Source of the DNA: Acanthaster planci
Taxonomy: Eukaryota > Echinodermata > Asteroidea > Valvatida > Acanthasteridae
Reading direction: 5' to 3'
DNA length: 58,548 nt
NCBI RefSeq assembly: GCF_001949145.1
Contig: NW_019091607.1
Coordinates: forward strand, 45,769-104,316
In this document: one piece after another, positions 40,049-50,468 of the stretch
Layout of the letters: each line of letters starts with the position of its first letter
How positions within the stretch are numbered: position 1 is the first letter of the stretch
Made by a program: the position numbers and the translations under genes
The notes under the pieces: model-generated
What the model was told of the DNA's origin: nothing
The model's input: the letters and a program-made list of their open reading frames with translations, nothing else
The model's database searches: none

Positions 40049-40223
40049 ATACGGGTGATTCACAATAGTGTGCCTCCAAGAGTTGGCAACGCGTTGGCTA
40101 ATCACAGTGCGCGAAACCTGCCGACCCAAGGCTCGTTTGGAAAGGGTCGACAGATTTCGCACATTGTGATTGGCCAACGCATTGCAAACTCTTGGTGGCG
40201 CACTATTGTGAATCGCCCGTATT
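40049..40223. mobile_element. long hairpin (foldback) element, 175 bp
   Basis: Nearly the whole length pairs with itself. The left arm begins AATACGGGTGATTCACAATA, and the right arm read inverted begins ACAATACGGGCGATTCACAA and continues with matching CAAGAGTT, GCGTTGGC, AATCACA and GTCGACCC-type blocks. The arms are some 80 bp each with few mismatches. No coding potential; both strands show the same short frame because of the symmetry. Confidence 0.9.
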
Positions 40224-41113
40224 GTGTACACAACATGCAATATTAAACAAGAATATATTTGGTTATACACGAGACAAAATGTCAACATTAAGAAAATGTG
40301 TAAAAGTGGGTAAACGTTACTTCAAAGAAAAAATACTCAAAAAGTAACTCTGTGTAATTGTAACCACGATCGTATAGTTGGGTCCTTTGCAAGATCTTGC
40401 ATCTATGAGCCCTTGGAAGTAGAACGAAATATATGGCTTTTTTATACTTGTTGATATGACACAAAAATTTAAAAGGATTTGAACATTACTGTGGTAGAAG
40501 CAAAATTTTAAAGCAAGTAACGACGAAATTTTGGAGATTTAAGGAGTGTTTAACTTAACTTGATGCAAAGTCTGTTCTTCTCTGTGATATGCTGCAATAA
40601 AAGTAATAATTGCTTCTTCTAATCGTGTCTTCTGTTTCCAGTTTTTAATATTAAGCCGCCTTCTTTGGTGTAAGGATAGAAATTGTCCAAACTAGGACAT
40701 ATGATATGACTCCTCGTGTAAGGTAAAAATGGAAATTTCCCTTGAGTTAGATTTTGTTTTTGATCCTTTTGTACTATCTGTATGCAGGGTTCAACGAAAC
40801 GGGAGCCGTTTTCACTGACATCATAATGTTCCATTGAACCCAAAGTTTACAACGTGTATGAATGATCCGACGGGACAAACTTCAACCCTCAATAACTTCA
40901 TAACGTACCTTAAGGCGCCTTTCCATGAGTACTGTTTGTGGTCGGTTTCCTGATCCACATTTGACCCTCGTCGTCCATTTCAATGAACACAATTCATGCA
41001 TGGTTACCGATGCGAACTGAAAACTTGTGATGGCGCCCAGCCTTTTCTAGTGAAATATTCTGAAGATTCCCTGGATTGGGGGGGGGGGGTTGAAAATAGA
41101 ACCGCTGAGCCAG

Positions 41114-41119
41114 TTTAAT
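41114..41119 (-). promoter_or_regulatory. possible polyadenylation signal ATTAAA for the SLC16 gene
   Basis: On the minus strand ATTAAA begins about 234 nt after the stop codon (41355-41353). No AATAAA lies closer. Confidence 0.3.
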
Positions 41120-41352
41120 GTTTCAAAACATCAAGGTCGTTCAGGACAAAGCATTGTGCGAGATGGCATATGGCCAAGCTGATTGGGCAGGCCCTGCACT
41201 CGCCTATCCACTCCGAGTTGAAGTGTACCCTCACCGGCGAAAGATAGACAGCCAGTATGCTCTGCATTCTGGTCATATGTAGTTTAGTTGGAATATGCAT
41301 GTACTGATATGACTCACTGACACCAAAATTACAGCGATCCTCTAATCACTGC

Positions 41353-44300
41353 TCACGCGTTGTGAGGGCTGGCCGGTCCTCCCTTCCTTCCTTCCAGTCG
41401 CTTGAGGACAGGGAAAAGAAGAGTTTGGAGACCACAGGCAAAGCTGACTACCGCCAAGACAAGGAACACTGGCCTGTAGCTTGATGTCACATCAAACACC
41501 CAGCCTGAGAGGAAGGAAAACTGTATATCAGTCACAGTTGGACAGCATAGCAGTACGTGAATGGAGCATTTCCACGCTCATTTCTTGAAGCCACCAATTC
41601 CACTACAACATCAAGGAAAAGTTATCCAATTTTTTTTTTTTTGCGGATCATTTTGGTGGATATAATATAAAGATTTATTTGGTAGGATCTTACTATTCGT
41701 TTGATTTTGTTTAGCACTAACAATCAAGGCTCATACCTCTGTTTCAGATGAGCCACGAATGCACTGATTTGAATCTAGACGGGCCAGATTAAGTACACTG
41801 AGGATTTTTTTTTAACAGTCGAAAAATAGTTTTGTGGAATTCTGTAAATGTGCATAAATTTCTTATACGGAGGGGTGAATTTGCTAATGGATGTTGATAT
41901 TCATCTGGCACTGCGGAGATCACGAAATGAGCATGTAGTTTTGCGTACGATATGGTGGTCTGTAGGTTTATAATGCCTGTGAACTTCACCCTGCGTTTAA
42001 GTGCACCCTTAACGGTAAAGAAGAGACCGGATTGTGAGAAGGTTTTTCATTCAGGCGCCGGACGAACCTGCAAACACGATACATTTCGACATTTGGTTGC
42101 AAGTGCTCAGCCCGACCCACACACTTGCGCACCCAAGTGATGACTTCCGACCAAAGAACAGTCGTTTTCATGTCCTTGAGTATGGAATTCCATATCTGCC
42201 GTCGCCCGTCGTGCGTTGCGCGTCGTCAGTCGCTCGTCGTGCGTCGCCCGTCACCAGTCGCGCGTCGCCCATCAAATGGGTTGCATATGACCTGCAAAAG
42301 CCGGGGTTTAACAAATGACAATGTGATGCTTCTAGACCACGGGGCATGGCCGATTATCTTGCACTTTCTTGGTGCACTTCATGGATCTATGTAATTTTTA
42401 CGGAAACCTCTTCAGACTGATGATAGGAAACTCAAAACTAAAATCCACAATTCCGTCGTGTGCCGTTTTTAGCAAAAAACGCCACCAAAATTTTCAAATT
42501 TTCACGTTTTTGGTGCAGGAAAGCGCGACATGAAAAATTACGTCATCGTTTTTATACGGCCAATCAATGAGACTTTTATGGCAAGGCGTGGTATATCATT
42601 ATGGTTTGACCAATAGCAGAAGCGGTACGTAAGTTGTTTTAGGTACCAGCAGGACAGTAAGATGGCCGACATTTCGAGCTCCTTCGATGACGATTCGGGT
42701 GAAAAACAGTGCATTATGCACGTTTCAGAGTCCAAATTGAGGGTTTTGCCTTTCTCCAAGAAGAGCTGGATGAAGTTCCTCGAGTGTGCCGGCAGGTGGA
42801 AAAATGTGCAGGAATCGGCAGAGGCTAAAATCGTTGAAAAAGCAGAGATGAATCTCGGCTTGTCCTTCACGTCCAGTGCACACGTCATACACGCAGACAT
42901 GGTAGAAGACATCGCGCTGTCAAAAGTAGGCCTAACACTCCCGGTGATCAACTCTTTAAGCTATAGTATAGTTCTCTTATTTTTGAAGCGTTTTGATACA
43001 TCCCCGTCGATAAATGCACAAGCTCACTGTAGGCAGGAATTATTTGAGTCCATTCCTGACTTCAAAAAACATTCACGTGTTCATCATTAGAGTAACACTG
43101 ACTAAAATTATTAAATTCCATTCACTTCTAAGGATCTTTTCCCAATAAGGCAAGTACAAATCCTGCCTGCAAAGCATATACTAGTCCCATAATTAGTGCC
43201 AATAATGCTAGAGTGCCCCTGCCCCTTGACAAGAAAATATCGCCTTTCTGAGAATTCAACCAAATATCTTTTTTAAAAACATTTTCAGCAAAATTGTTCA
43301 GGCCAACTTATCCACCGTCTAATTCTAATTTGCATACTGTAAAAATGTGCCGACTTATTTTCATCAAATTCTAGAAAGAAATATGCCAACCGATACAGAT
43401 ATTCCATCTTGTCCTCTCAATTTCACCTTGACATCTAGAAATACTAGACAGTGCTGTGGATAACAAACTGTTTATTAGATGTATTGTTAGGGGGCAATTA
43501 CCACTAGGTTTAAGTTTCAGAAAATATGACGTGTTGGTTTTGGTAGGTGTGTATGCCATNTATGGGGCTAACAAGTAACGTTACTGTTTAAAAGACTTCT
43601 GTGAGCCAACCTGCAACTAAAGTCATGTCTTATCTGGAGTATACAGCAGATTTGATCATAGGTATATCCGCCTTCAAAATAATGTTGAATCAGTTCGTCT
43701 CTTATGAAAATATTAAGGAATCAAACATTGTAAATAATCTATTATTTACATTCCGTTCTGTGGGATATCGTGCAGGGACAGACAGAAATATTACATAGGC
43801 TATAGGCCTAACGTCAGGCCGTTAACGAGTAAAGTTACGTATAGAGTAACTAAGTTAAAAAACAATCTACCCTAACAAAAGTCTATTTTGTTAATTTATG
43901 TAACAAAAATGGTATTATTTCATATACACATCACTTTAACGATGTCAGTCTTTAAAAATGAAAGGATATTATTTCTTCTCTCAAGTAAAGTTCGGCGCAA
44001 CTGCAAAAACGAATACATCTTCTAGTTCTACTGCTTAAATGACAGTCAGGTATGGTGGATCGATCGAACAAGTACATGTACATGTGAAACGTTCAAGGGT
44101 CAAAGTTAAAAATACCGTGACAAAAAAAAAACACGGACGACGGGCGACACACGACGGGCGACGCGCGCTCACGACGCGTCGCGTTGTGCAATGAGACGCG
44201 CGTCTTGCTTCAGCTGACGTAATACGCCTTGCGACGCACGACACGACGTACGACTTTACGGGCTACGGAAGGAGCGACGTTTAGGTAGAAAATATCCAAT

Positions 44301-47300
44301 CTGGAAAGGGCAATAAGACGGAACAACGCAACACGACGCACGACGTGACAATGTGTATCATAGATAGTACACCATACTCCATTCAAGATCGCCCGTAAGC
44401 ATGCACTGTCAATCTAGTCTTTCGTTTTGGAGTATGGCGCCACCATCGATATCAATTCTAAGTGGAGATCAAGATTACGCTGTTAGCATACAATTGCATC
44501 ACATACCTGATATAAGCGGTCCAAGCAGATGACCTATGCCAACAAATATGTGGAACCATCCCGTGCTGACAGCGAACTCCTCCAACTTGACCAAACGCCG
44601 AATGGCAACGGAAGCTATAGGGAAGAAGGCCCCGTTGGTGAAGCCCTGCAGGCAGGAAGTGACAGCAAGATACGCGTAGCCGTCCAAGTTCGTGAGAAGC
44701 AACGAAACACCCGCCACGGCCAGGCACACAGCCAGCACGAATTCGGCTGGCAACCGGCAGCTGAGCAGCAGTCCGTTGCCCAGCTGGCCAAGTAGACTCC
44801 CGATGCCTAGGAAACTGAGCAGGAAGGCAGCACGAGAAGGCTCCACGCCGATGCTCTCAGCACGAGGAATGATGAATAACGGGAACGAAATGTATGGGAG
44901 GCTGAACTCAAGGGACAGAAAGCATAACAAGAGCAACCGATAGCTTTTCAGCAAAACTGTGATCCCCAGTACAGATGCCACTCTGTGTAACAGTCTTGCA
45001 CCGCGTTTCAATCCCCTTGAGTCCTTGAGGAGCATATAATCAGTACGGCCTGTCTGGTCAGTGGACGTGTAGCAAGCTTCATCTCGCTCTTCGTGTAATC
45101 CTGAATCAAAGGAAGATCTCTCACCATCAAGAATTGTTTCGGAGATGATCACCTCCCTACCATCTGCATTAGATGCACTTGCCTGTCTCTCGGGTACTTC
45201 CTCAACAATCTCCAAATCTTCTTGACCGTCATCGTCATTCGGTTTTTCGACTACGGGCGATTCAATTCTGCGCCGGGGCCTGAAAAGAGCAGCGCACGCA
45301 ATAGAATTAGCCATAATTGCCGAGATGATGAGAAGAGTTCCTCTCCAGCCGTAGCGGTCTAAGAGGAGTTGAAAGATCGGAGGCGCAGCCATTATTCCCG
45401 TACCTATTCCGGAGAAGGCCACCGCATTGGCCGTCTTGTACTTCTTGTCGAAGTGCATAGCTACTGCAACCATGCCGGAGTTGTACGAAATTCCGACACC
45501 AACACCTAAGAAAAAATGAAAAAAACACTCATTTGGTACGGCTCAAAATATACAAGCCAATACGATACAGGTCAATGCATTTCAGTCGCATAAATGCCAG
45601 TTCATACTACAAGCGAATGTGAAAGCGAAGCGAAATTTCGCTGAATTGAAATATATTTAACTTTTGAGAATTCCCAGCGCAAATACTTGATATGACGTCA
45701 CAAATTCATGATTGTTTTCGCGCCAAGCATGAAGCGGGCTTGAATATGGAGTAGGGGTTACCCCCTGTGTGCTTTCATTTAAAACTTTGTACAAGCCAAG
45801 GTCAGTTTACCCATAGTTTCCCTTAGATGTGCCCTTAGAAATGTCGCTCCAGCTGGGCCACCGGGTGATATTAAGATGTATATAGTTTGAAGAGCATTTG
45901 AAATGGCTAAGGCACCATTTCAAAATTCTTATCAGGTAGGTGTCCGACAGAATGGTTCGACCGATAAATTCTATTATCGGTTGGCTATCAGGTTAAGTGT
46001 TCTCAAGTGGCAAATTCTAAGCGATAAACCCCTTTTTATTTCTTTATATTTTATTACTCCCAAGGCTATGTGGTTTCAGTGGAGCAACACCACCTCCATT
46101 ATTCACTCAACACAAGTCACTGTTATCATTTATTTATCCGTCGGATGGCCCCATCCTATAGTCAACCGATAGGAATTTTGAAATGATGCCTAAGAAACGC
46201 GGAGGAACTCTGCCGCCGTCAGAATGAAATGAAACAAATTTCACCGGTTCGTACGGTTAGCACTCGACCCTGCATTTGTTGAGGGCCGTCCTAGGCGATA
46301 TTAATAAGAAGAAGCTTGCGATTCCTACAGCAACAGAGGCTCCTTTGTTAAGAACTTCGCTGTTTCACACACGACTGTAGGAAATGCACGCGTCATGGTC
46401 GCATCGCAACCAATAACATGAACACTCCCGACCAACGCAGCTCTCTTTCACCGATGAGGGGCCGCTTGTGCTCGAGGCGGGTAATTTTGGCACAGTTGCT
46501 AGCACAGTCTTTTGCTCAAGGTTCCGACAGTAATTTGTCGTGTATGCTACAGCTGATAATGCAGTCACTAATGGATAATTTATAGGTTGGTGATACATTT
46601 CTATTGATAACAACATTGATGTCACAGAGTACCAACGGGCAAATGCCTCTCTCAAGAAGCGTACCATGTCCGTGTACATATAGTAGTATAAAGTAGGCGC
46701 ATGCACTTCCGAATCTAGGTACTTCTACTGGAAATTTCAAGTATTCCACAGAGTTGAGAGACTATGAAGATGCACGTTTTCACGCACATCTGTGTAAATT
46801 GAACGCTGACCGTCATAAATCACGTGACTAGAAATCCTTTGTACGCTTCCTGGTTCGGTACTCTATAATGCCTGAGCTGGGAACATTCACCATTCTGTGA
46901 TCATAGTTATCCGTTACAGCAATGACATTACCTATTACGAAAAATGTGACGTAGAGGTGAAATATGCTTTCCGCCCAGTAGCTGCAAAAATATCCCAGAG
47001 ATGACAGAACTCCCCCAAGAATTCCTGAAATTCTGCAGCCGAAGCGTTTGATTAAAACTGCACCCAAGAGGCCTGGTGAGGGATAAGACAAATAAGGATA
47101 AATGTTGGGCGTTGATATACTATTAAAGTTACGCAAAAACTATCCCAAACGTCATCCTTAGTGATGCAGTGGTGGGGGGGGGGTATAAAATTCTAATGTG
47201 GTTTGAGGTTGGACAGTCGATGTTAGTTCCCCGAGGTATTGGAAGTTGACAAACTAGTTCCCTCAGCTTAACCATGTTATATTTGTTTTACAATACCTCA

Positions 47301-48171
47301 TACATATTTTATTTAAAAACCTCTAAAAAAACTTAATCATTAATTTGTTTCCACGAACTTTCATTTTGTTCCAGAGGTTCAAACACAATATTTCAAGTTC
47401 GGCATCGCTCAGCTGAGGAAAACGCTGATTGTCTTTTACGAGTGCCGCCATCTTTTTATATGAGCTACCTAGATTGGCGCCATTACGAGTCCACACTACA
47501 TCCGGGCGACAATTCCGGGATTTTCTGCTACTGCACATGCGTTTTTAATTGTCACCCGGCTCACACCGTTAAAAACGCATGTGTATTTACTCCTTGAGTG
47601 AACGATCGCGTGTGTGCTTGGTAAACAGCAAAATTAGCCGCTGGCGCGTGACCGTGAATGTACCGATGAGAGTTCGGCGATCCGTCATGAATATGTATGA
47701 GGTATAGTTATACGCCCTTCAGTAGCAAAAGTCCGAATGATTGCTGTCGCTCAGTGCGAAGACAGCAAGAATTTGTGCGTATTCAGATGAAAATAGGTTG
47801 TACTGGATGTATACCTTATAGGTTTATCAGTATGTGTCTTATTAGTGACCCTAGTTCTCCCTTGAAGTCAAAGATAGCCAGGCACGATCCCCCACACCAA
47901 AACCCCTCTCCCCACTGACTGTCCTAAGTTCTGAATCACTTCTCTTACCGCACAAGCACCACAGTGAGGTGGCAATACTTTGCACTGCAGCTGTCTCCCT
48001 CGCATTGGTATCGAATTCGTTCATCCAACTGACGTACAGTATGCCCCCGCACCGTAACAAACCAAAGAGCACGTTGACAGAGAAGGTGGCAATGACCACC
48101 ACGATGCCCCATCCACCCTCTGGGGAGTTTGGACTTTCCATCGCCCGAGTCGGTGTCCCAGACGAGTTCAT
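41353..48171 (-). CDS. SLC16-family (monocarboxylate-transporter-like) protein, complete, four exons
   Basis: Exons 48171-47949, 47072-46932, 45505-44507 and 41504-41353 all split a Gly codon (phase 1) at GT..AG borders and give 504 residues. Residues 18-23 read EGGWGI, the SLC16 TM1 signature ([DE]G[GS][WF][GA]W, last W to I). FDKKYKTANAVAFSGIGTG follows in TM5. The acidic cytosolic TM6-TM7 loop (about residues 205-270) includes VVEKPNDDDGQED. TM7-TM12 follow, with GHLLGPLISGGWVFD spanning the last junction. Expected: 12 TM segments, plasma membrane. The TM1 Lys of MCT1 (K38) aligns with Cys41, and its TM8 Asp309/Arg313 pair with Ser358/Gln362, so proton-lactate symport as in MCT1 is unlikely; other SLC16 members carry different solutes. 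A second ATG (48141) gives MESPNSPEGGWG and could be the true start. A paralogue lies upstream at 57741-58548. Confidence 0.95.
42199..44347. mobile_element. 2.1-kb transposon-like unit with CGTCGC-rich inverted ends, in an SLC16 intron
   Basis: The left end (42199-42273) is a run of CGTCGCCCGTCGTGCG-type words. The right end (44131-44347) has the same words in inverse orientation (CGACGGGCGACACACGACGG). Between them lies AT-richer DNA with a plus-strand open frame at 42662-42925 that begins with a strong start. Long imperfect inverted ends around a coding segment suggest a DNA transposon or a derivative. The exact termini and target duplication are not resolved. It sits between exons 3 and 4 of the SLC16 gene, opposite to it in coding direction. 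Confidence 0.5.
42662..42925 (+). CDS. probable first exon of a transposon-borne gene of unknown function
   Basis: ATG 42662 in the context AAGATGGCCGAC opens 88 codons up to a possible GTAGGC donor; the frame itself runs on to a stop at 43090. The product begins MADISSSFDDDSGEKQCIMH and contains KLRVLPFSKKSWMKFLECAGRWK. From memory of invertebrate genomes, a short acidic N-terminus followed by a 'F....W.KF..CA..W' segment recalls the N-termini of repeat-borne proteins of uncertain function, but I cannot name a family. Later exons were not found before 44131. It may be truncated. Composition is coding-like compared with the flanks. Confidence 0.35.
45907..46193. mobile_element. foldback element (287 bp) in an SLC16 intron
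   Basis: The left end CTAAGGCACCATTTCAAAAT and the inverted right end CTTAGGCATCATTTCAAAAT are terminal inverted repeats. Pairing continues inward for about 60 bp (TTCTTATC / TTCCTATC; GTCCGAC..GATAAA / ATCCGAC..GATAAA). No frame. It lies between exons 2 and 3. Confidence 0.75.
47323..47451 (-). CDS. short open frame with a strong start, possible relic first exon
   Basis: On the minus strand AAAAGATGGCGGCACTCG opens a 42-codon frame, MAALVKDNQRFPQLSDAELE followed by LNLWNKMKVRG. The ATGGCGGC start context and the RFP.LSD.ELE segment resemble the N-termini of repeat-encoded proteins in marine invertebrates (for example Crypton/recombinase-type), but no downstream exon is seen. It is in the first intron of the SLC16 gene, same strand, so it could also be a cryptic alternative exon. 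Low confidence. Confidence 0.22.
   Translation of the reverse strand: MAALVKDNQRFPQLSDAELEILCLNLWNKMKVRGNKLMIKFF
47534..47583. repeat. perfect 15-bp inverted repeat with 20-nt loop
   Basis: CACATGCGTTTTTAA (47534-47548) and TTAAAAACGCATGTG (47569-47583) pair without a mismatch. On the minus strand the hairpin lies about 80 bp upstream of the ATG at 47451. Confidence 0.9.
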
Positions 48172-48607
48172 AAGCTTCGAAAGTCAAAGAAAACCCCTAT
48201 CAATCTATCAGCCAGCAGATCTCTGAGAAATTTCCCACCTTTTCTAAAGTGTTGAAGTATTTATTATTGATTTCAGTGAATGAAGTTTACTAATTAAGGT
48301 GCACCAACTACTGTGTAGCTGATGGTTTTCCCATTATGTTTTGCTCATTTACCTAGGCTGGAAAAGATGAGCAAACCAACCAAAGTTAAAGTTACCAGAA
48401 AAGGGAGAGTTTGGGCCACCACCATTATGTCAACCACTTGTCGATTTTGCCTTTTACTCGGGATATAGTTCGTATACAACAGATGAAAATGAAGATATTG
48501 CAGCGAAAAGTTTGAAAAGGAAGAAAATGATGGAATGATGTCCCTGTGTAATGAAGGCTGTAATTTCGCGGTTAGAACTATAGGTTTCCATTTATCAATA
48601 GCCCAAT

Positions 48608-48838
48608 CACTGCAAAAACTGGGGTGTTAAATTTAACACCCTTGGTGTTATCAAAGAACTACATCAACACTTTTCACTGGTGTTAAACATTTTGATGGTA
48701 CTTTTAATACCATCCAGTGCACTGTAACACATATAGATGTGCAAAGTAACACCAGTGGTGTTAAAGTAACACCTTATGGTGTGGTCATCTCACAACACTA
48801 AAAAGTGTTGATATATTAACACCAGAGTTTTTGCATTG
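48608..48838. mobile_element. CACTG-ended MITE (231 bp) built of GGTGTTA words
   Basis: The left end CACTGCAAAAACT and the inverted right end CAATGCAAAAACT flank an interior rich in TGGTGTTAA and its complement TTAACACC, so the transcript could fold extensively. No frame. Similar termini to 15848-16053. Confidence 0.85.
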
Positions 48839-48844
48839 TAGGTG

Positions 48845-48867
48845 TCCTTGGTTCGAATCCCAGAGGA
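48845..48867 (+). repeat. tRNA T-arm-like fragment (box B GGTTCGAATCC)
   Basis: GGTTCGAATCC follows directly after the MITE at 48608-48838. The stem around it is imperfect and no tRNA body is present. Probably a remnant of a tRNA-derived SINE. Confidence 0.35.
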
Positions 48868-49329
48868 TTTCCCCCTTTTTTCAGGTTCTTTCCTGTTGAA
48901 AATATCAGTTTTGAAGAATATTGTATTACTGTCGAAATTTTTTAGCATTGAGGTTTATCAAATTTAAGGACCAAAGCTCACTGCAAAGCGTTCTCGATCA
49001 GGTAATACCCATGATATATTTCAGCCCCGTTCCGAACGGACGCGTTTCTCCGTAAAAACCTCGTTTGTTAACAGTGGTCAGTTTGGATGGCGAATCTCTG
49101 TTCTGAGTGATGTTAAGAGAACCGGCAGAGTCACCGTTTCGACTGTACGCTCTGTCTGCGTCTGTCATCGGAAAACTGAAGGGGAACATTGAGGCGTGAG
49201 AAGATTCAACGGTGGAGTTTCGATGACTGAGATCAGAGTACCCTGGGATGCCAGACGACGGTGAAGCTTGTCCAAGTGTGAAGGTGGAGAGGGTTGAATT
49301 GTAGTTGTGTTTCGATAAGTTTAAGTGCA

Positions 49330-49494
49330 GTTCATACATTAGACAAATGTGAAGGCCAAGCGAATTTGACGTCAAAACAGATTTACAGCAAAATTTAGTT
49401 CGAGGTGTGTTTGACTTTTGCGTATTCGCAGCATGAATATTTAGATCTGCCCTCAAAAATTCGCGTTTTTCTTCGCTTTTGCGCCACTGTGAAC
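49330..49494. mobile_element. MITE-like element with GTTCA..AAGCGAA ends
   Basis: The left end GTTCATACATTAGACAAATG..AAGCGAA and the inverted right end GTTCACAGTGGCGCAAAAGCG are related. A further partial copy starts near 45600 (TTCATACTACAAGCGAATGT). It overlaps the first half of the minus-strand frame 48998-49657. Confidence 0.55.
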
Positions 49495-50283
49495 CGACCT
49501 TTGCGGTATTATAGGTTTTCTTGGCCATGTTTACTCTGCTTCTCTCTGTATTTTCACCGATGACATCCATTAATTTACACATCAGATAAACTGGGGTTTC
49601 TTTTTCATTGATGGAGCATTCAAAGCAAACTTTTCGGCAACCAGTATTTAGTTCCAAACGTTCATTTTAATGGTGGCGAATTTTATTTCGTTTTGGGGCA
49701 ATTAATGCTTCATTTACTTTACGTGTATGGCATTTTTTTAATGCTTATGCATGCTTTCAAATGAACAAAACGTTGATGCCCTTCGGGCGTATGGCCATGC
49801 CTTTCTTTTTTAATTCGTTTTGGGGCAATCATTCTTATCCCCTGTCTGTTAAAATTAATGACATTTTTAAATGGATGCATTGTCCTGTCTTCTTTGGGGA
49901 TTCCCTTTATAGACTAGGTGAAATTCATAATAAAATGAAAAGGACTATGGGTTGTCTTTTTCATTATGTATCACTTGAGAAGGATTTGTCAATCATGATC
50001 GTTTGAAATATTTTGATTGATTTTATGTAGCCTGTTTATTCACGGAAGACTAATTCTGCCTGCTTGGTAGACTGAAGTCAACGGTGTTTTGCACTCCCAA
50101 AAGGGGCCAATGATTCTGGACGCGAAGCTGAGTCTGGATCCATTTTCACCCGAGCATGTACCCCCATGGACCCCGTCACAATAGGCAACATTTGTTTTGT
50201 TTACGTTTTGTAATGGAGACATGTACACATCTCGGACAAAAAACCTTGAATGGAGATAAATACACCGAAATACCCCAGACTTT

Positions 50284-50468
50284 TATAGAGGTTTTTCATT
50301 CACGTGATCTTTGAGGGTCAGCATTCAATATGCACAGATGTGTCTGGAAATGCGCGCGCCTATGAGGTCTCACAGCATCCTGGAATACATGAAATTGCCA
50401 ATGAAAGACGCTGTGGACTTTCAACGCTCCCTGAATCGCCTTTGCCCGTCACGTGAAAAATCTCTATA
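50284..50468. mobile_element. MITE (185 bp) with TATAGAG(G/A)TTTTTC ends
   Basis: The left end TATAGAGGTTTTTCATTCAC (then GTGA) and the inverted right end TATAGAGATTTTTCACGTGA match. This resembles the TATAGACCTTTTTCacccacgtga family in end sequence and in the subterminal CACGTGA, but the interior differs, so it is a sister family. Confidence 0.85.

Noticed and set aside
43560-43560. Single N
   Set aside because: An uncalled base in the assembly, not a biological feature; it lies in non-coding DNA.
44529-44943. Plus-strand open frames over 44.5-44.9 kb
   Set aside because: Antisense shadows of the large SLC16 exon 44507-45505.
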